A stretch of 22,672 nucleotides of DNA from DATLNF01 sp046590575 (GTDB lineage: Bacteria > Actinomycetota > Actinomycetes > BP-191): positions 1 through 22,672 of the forward strand of contig JBKJUS010000093.1 in NCBI GenBank assembly GCA_046590575.1, in the 5' to 3' direction. The position numbers were made by a program, and so were the translations under genes. Position 1 is the first letter of the stretch. Each line of letters begins with the position of its first letter. The notes beneath the pieces are model-generated. The model did not search any database, had not been told where the DNA came from, and saw nothing but the letters and a program-made list of their open reading frames with translations. Shown here one piece after another: positions 20,997 to 22,672 of the stretch.

Positions 20997-21135
20997 GTGC
21001 CCTTGCCCTGCCCTGGTGACCTGCCGGCTCCGTCCTCGGCTCAATGGGAGGTGGAGGGTGCCCGAGCCGGTAGTCTGACCCTGGCCTTCCCCGTATTGCC
21101 TCTGGCCCGACCAATAGGGCCGCTGGGCCGACCGT

Positions 21136-21141
21136 TAGGCA
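21136..21141 (+). promoter_or_regulatory. Candidate -10 element close to the smc start
   Basis: TAGGCA ends six bases before GTG 21148, the spacing seen at other apparently leaderless genes here. It lacks the final T of TANNNT, and TAGTCT further upstream is an alternative, so confidence is low. Confidence 0.3.
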
Positions 21142-21147
21142 TCTGTT

Positions 21148-22672
21148 GTGCACCTGAAGAGCCTCACGCTCCGGGGCTTCAAGTCCTTTGCCACCTCGAC
21201 GACCTTGCGGTTCGAGCCGGGGATCACCTGCGTGGTCGGCCCAAACGGGTCGGGCAAGAGCAACGTCGTCGACGCCATCGCCTGGGTGCTGGGGGAGCAG
21301 GGCGCCAAAGCGCTTCGCGGCGGCAAGATGGAAGACGTCATCTTCGCCGGTACGCCGGGTCGTCCGGCGCTCGGCCGGGCCGAGGTCGTCCTGACGATCG
21401 ACAACGCCGACGGAGCACTCCCGATCGACTATGCCGAGGTCACCGTCTCGCGGCTGATGTTCCGCTCGGGCGAGAGCGAGTACGCCATCAACGGCACCCC
21501 GTGCCGCCTGCTCGATGTGCAGGAGCTGCTCAGCGACAGCGGCATCGGCCGCGAACTGCACGTGGTCGTCGGCCAGGGCCAGCTCGACGCGGTTCTGTCC
21601 GCTCGGCCCGAGGAACGCCGCGCCTTCATCGAGGAGGCGGCCGGCGTCCTCAAGCACCGCAAGCGCAAGGAAAAGGCGCTGCGCAAGCTCGACGCGATGC
21701 AGGCCAACCTGACCCGGCTCAACGACCTCACCGCTGAGCTGCGCCGCCAGCTCAAGCCGCTCGGTCGCCAGGCAGAGGTCGCTCGTCGTGCGGCGACGAT
21801 CCAGGCCGAGCTGCGTGACGCTCGCCTGCGACTGCTTGCCGACGACCTCCTGGGGCTGCACTCCACTCTCGCCGCCGAGATGGCCGACGAGGCCGAGGTG
21901 GCCGCCCGGCGTACGGCGGTGGAGGGCGACTTCGCACGGGTCGCCGACCAGGAGCAGGCACTCGAGACCGCACTGAGCGCGGATGCACCGCTGCTGGCGC
22001 GCGCTCAGGAGACCTACTACCGGCTGGCCTCCCTGCGCGAGCGATTCCGGGGCACCGCCGACCTGGCTGGGGAGCGGCAGCGCAACCTCGCGACCGACCT
22101 CGAGGCGGAATCGCGACCCGGGCGCAGCGCTGAAGAATTGGAAGCCGAGTCGGCCGAGGTGCGGGCGGAGGAGCAGACCGCACAGGTCGCTCTTGCCGCG
22201 GATCACTCCCGCCTCGCCGACGTCGAGGCGGCCCGCGCTGCGCTCGAGGCCCGGCTGCGCGCCGAGGAACTGGCCCTGGTCACCGCTGTACGCGTGCGGG
22301 CTGACCGTCGCGAGGGCCTGGCCCGCCTGGTCGGCGAGGTCGGCGGCCTGCGCAGCCGTGCCTCCGCAGCGGAGCAGGAGATCAGTCGGCTCAGCGTCGC
22401 GCGTCAGGCGGCGGTCGCGCGGGCGGAACATGCCCGTGCAGAGTTTGTCGCCGTACAGCACCAGGTGGTCGAGCTGGAGGGTGGCGAACAGGGCCTCGAC
22501 GAGCGGTACGACGTGGCCTCACAGGTAGTGACCGACGCAACGCTCGCAGTCGAGCAGCTGGTCGCGGAGGAGCGCGAAGCCGAGCGCGAGAAGTCGTTCT
22601 GGACGGCGCGCCGTGAGGCGTTGGAGATGAGCCTGGCCCGCCGGGACGGCGGCGGAGCGATCATCGACGCCG
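21148..22672 (+). CDS. smc: Chromosome segregation ATPase SMC, 5' part
   Basis: The first 508 codons of smc are present and the frame is open to the end of the window. SMC dimers with ScpA/ScpB organise and segregate the chromosome. The N-terminus MHLKSLTLRGFKSFATSTTL is the family signature, followed by Walker A at 31-38 (GPNGSGKS) and ALRGGKMEDVIFAGTPGR. Then come VVVGQGQLDAVLSARPEERR and AFIEEAAGVLKHRKRKEKAL, the start of the coiled-coil arm, which continues as heptad-rich sequence. The hinge, second arm, signature motif and Walker B lie beyond the window. GTG 21148 is chosen because the conserved N-terminus begins there; the nearest AGG is weak as a Shine-Dalgarno. Confidence 0.95.
   Translation, partial: MHLKSLTLRGFKSFATSTTLRFEPGITCVVGPNGSGKSNVVDAIAWVLGEQGAKALRGGKMEDVIFAGTPGRPALGRAEVVLTIDNADGALPIDYAEVTVSRLMFRSGESEYAINGTPCRLLDVQELLSDSGIGRELHVVVGQGQLDAVLSARPEERRAFIEEAAGVLKHRKRKEKALRKLDAMQANLTRLNDLTAELRRQLKPLGRQAEVARRAATIQAELRDARLRLLADDLLGLHSTLAAEMADEAEVAARRTAVEGDFARVADQEQALETALSADAPLLARAQETYYRLASLRERFRGTADLAGERQRNLATDLEAESRPGRSAEELEAESAEVRAEEQTAQVALAADHSRLADVEAARAALEARLRAEELALVTAVRVRADRREGLARLVGEVGGLRSRASAAEQEISRLSVARQAAVARAEHARAEFVAVQHQVVELEGGEQGLDERYDVASQVVTDATLAVEQLVAEEREAEREKSFWTARREALEMSLARRDGGGAIIDA

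Noticed and set aside
4612..21914. Frequent CGTACG hexamer throughout the window
   Set aside because: It appears many times by eye (more than 15), but mostly inside coding frames; it may reflect codon-pair or genome-wide word bias and needs a proper count against a background model.
20764..22461. 565-codon minus-strand open frame opposite smc and the small coiled-coil gene
   Set aside because: It lies antisense to unmistakable SMC sequence and has no recognisable domain; long antisense frames are expected in GC-rich DNA.
1..22672. Defence islands, CRISPR arrays, prophage or insertion sequences
   Set aside because: No transposase, integrase, Cas, restriction or toxin-antitoxin signature was found, and no regularly spaced repeats were seen.

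Overview
This is a GC-rich chromosomal segment, almost entirely coding, from an actinobacterium (Actinomycetota; genus not determinable by reading). Three things point there: GTG starts are common, many start codons lack a Shine-Dalgarno (SD) sequence but sit 6-7 nt after a TANNNT -10 box (leaderless-type), and the gene order rpmB / DAK2 kinase / recG / rsmD / coaD / SepIVA-like / DUF177 / rpmF / plsX / acpP / rnc / mutM / acyP / smc is characteristic of the phylum. No tRNA, rRNA, CRISPR, insertion sequence or phage gene was seen. No gene-free stretch exceeds about 205 bp.

Layout. (1) 1-3817: a tightly packed plus-strand run of the 3' end of a PlsC-type acyltransferase, gpsA, a Cys/Met-metabolism PLP enzyme and ddl; plsC/gpsA and PLP enzyme/ddl share stop-start bases. 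This run joins phospholipid, sulfur amino acid and cell-wall precursor synthesis. (2) 3925-9583: a mosaic. Three paralogous small exported proteins of unknown function (3925-4371, 6605-7036, 9122-9583) are interleaved with a DUF3515 protein, a stand-alone Lrp/AsnC ligand-sensing domain, a DoxX-type membrane protein, an EamA transporter and the thiamine pair thiL-thiD. Strong hairpins separate the convergent genes. (3) 9656-14974: rpmB (minus) diverges from a FakA-like DAK2 protein, followed by recG, rsmD and coaD. (4) 15007-19447: SepIVA-like coiled coil, DUF177, rpmF, plsX, acpP, rnc and mutM, mostly one operon linking ribosome assembly and fatty-acid/phospholipid initiation. (5) 19368-22672: an orphan ATP-grasp ligase on the minus strand, overlapping the end of mutM; a divergent acylphosphatase gene; a conserved 59-residue coiled-coil protein with its own intrinsic terminator; and the 5' part of smc, which runs off the window.

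I see no wholly new multi-gene system. The most interesting signals are small ones: a 20-bp tandem duplication at the plsX/acpP junction that creates a 7-codon minicistron with ATGA overlaps on both sides; an EamA gene whose well-placed SD points at an in-frame ATC codon; divergent overlapping -10 elements for two apparently leaderless genes; an 80-bp antisense overlap of two conserved protein ends; two perfect 21-bp inverted repeats; and the exported paralogs with TCCGGACA palindromes near two of them. All promoter, operator and start-site calls are by eye.
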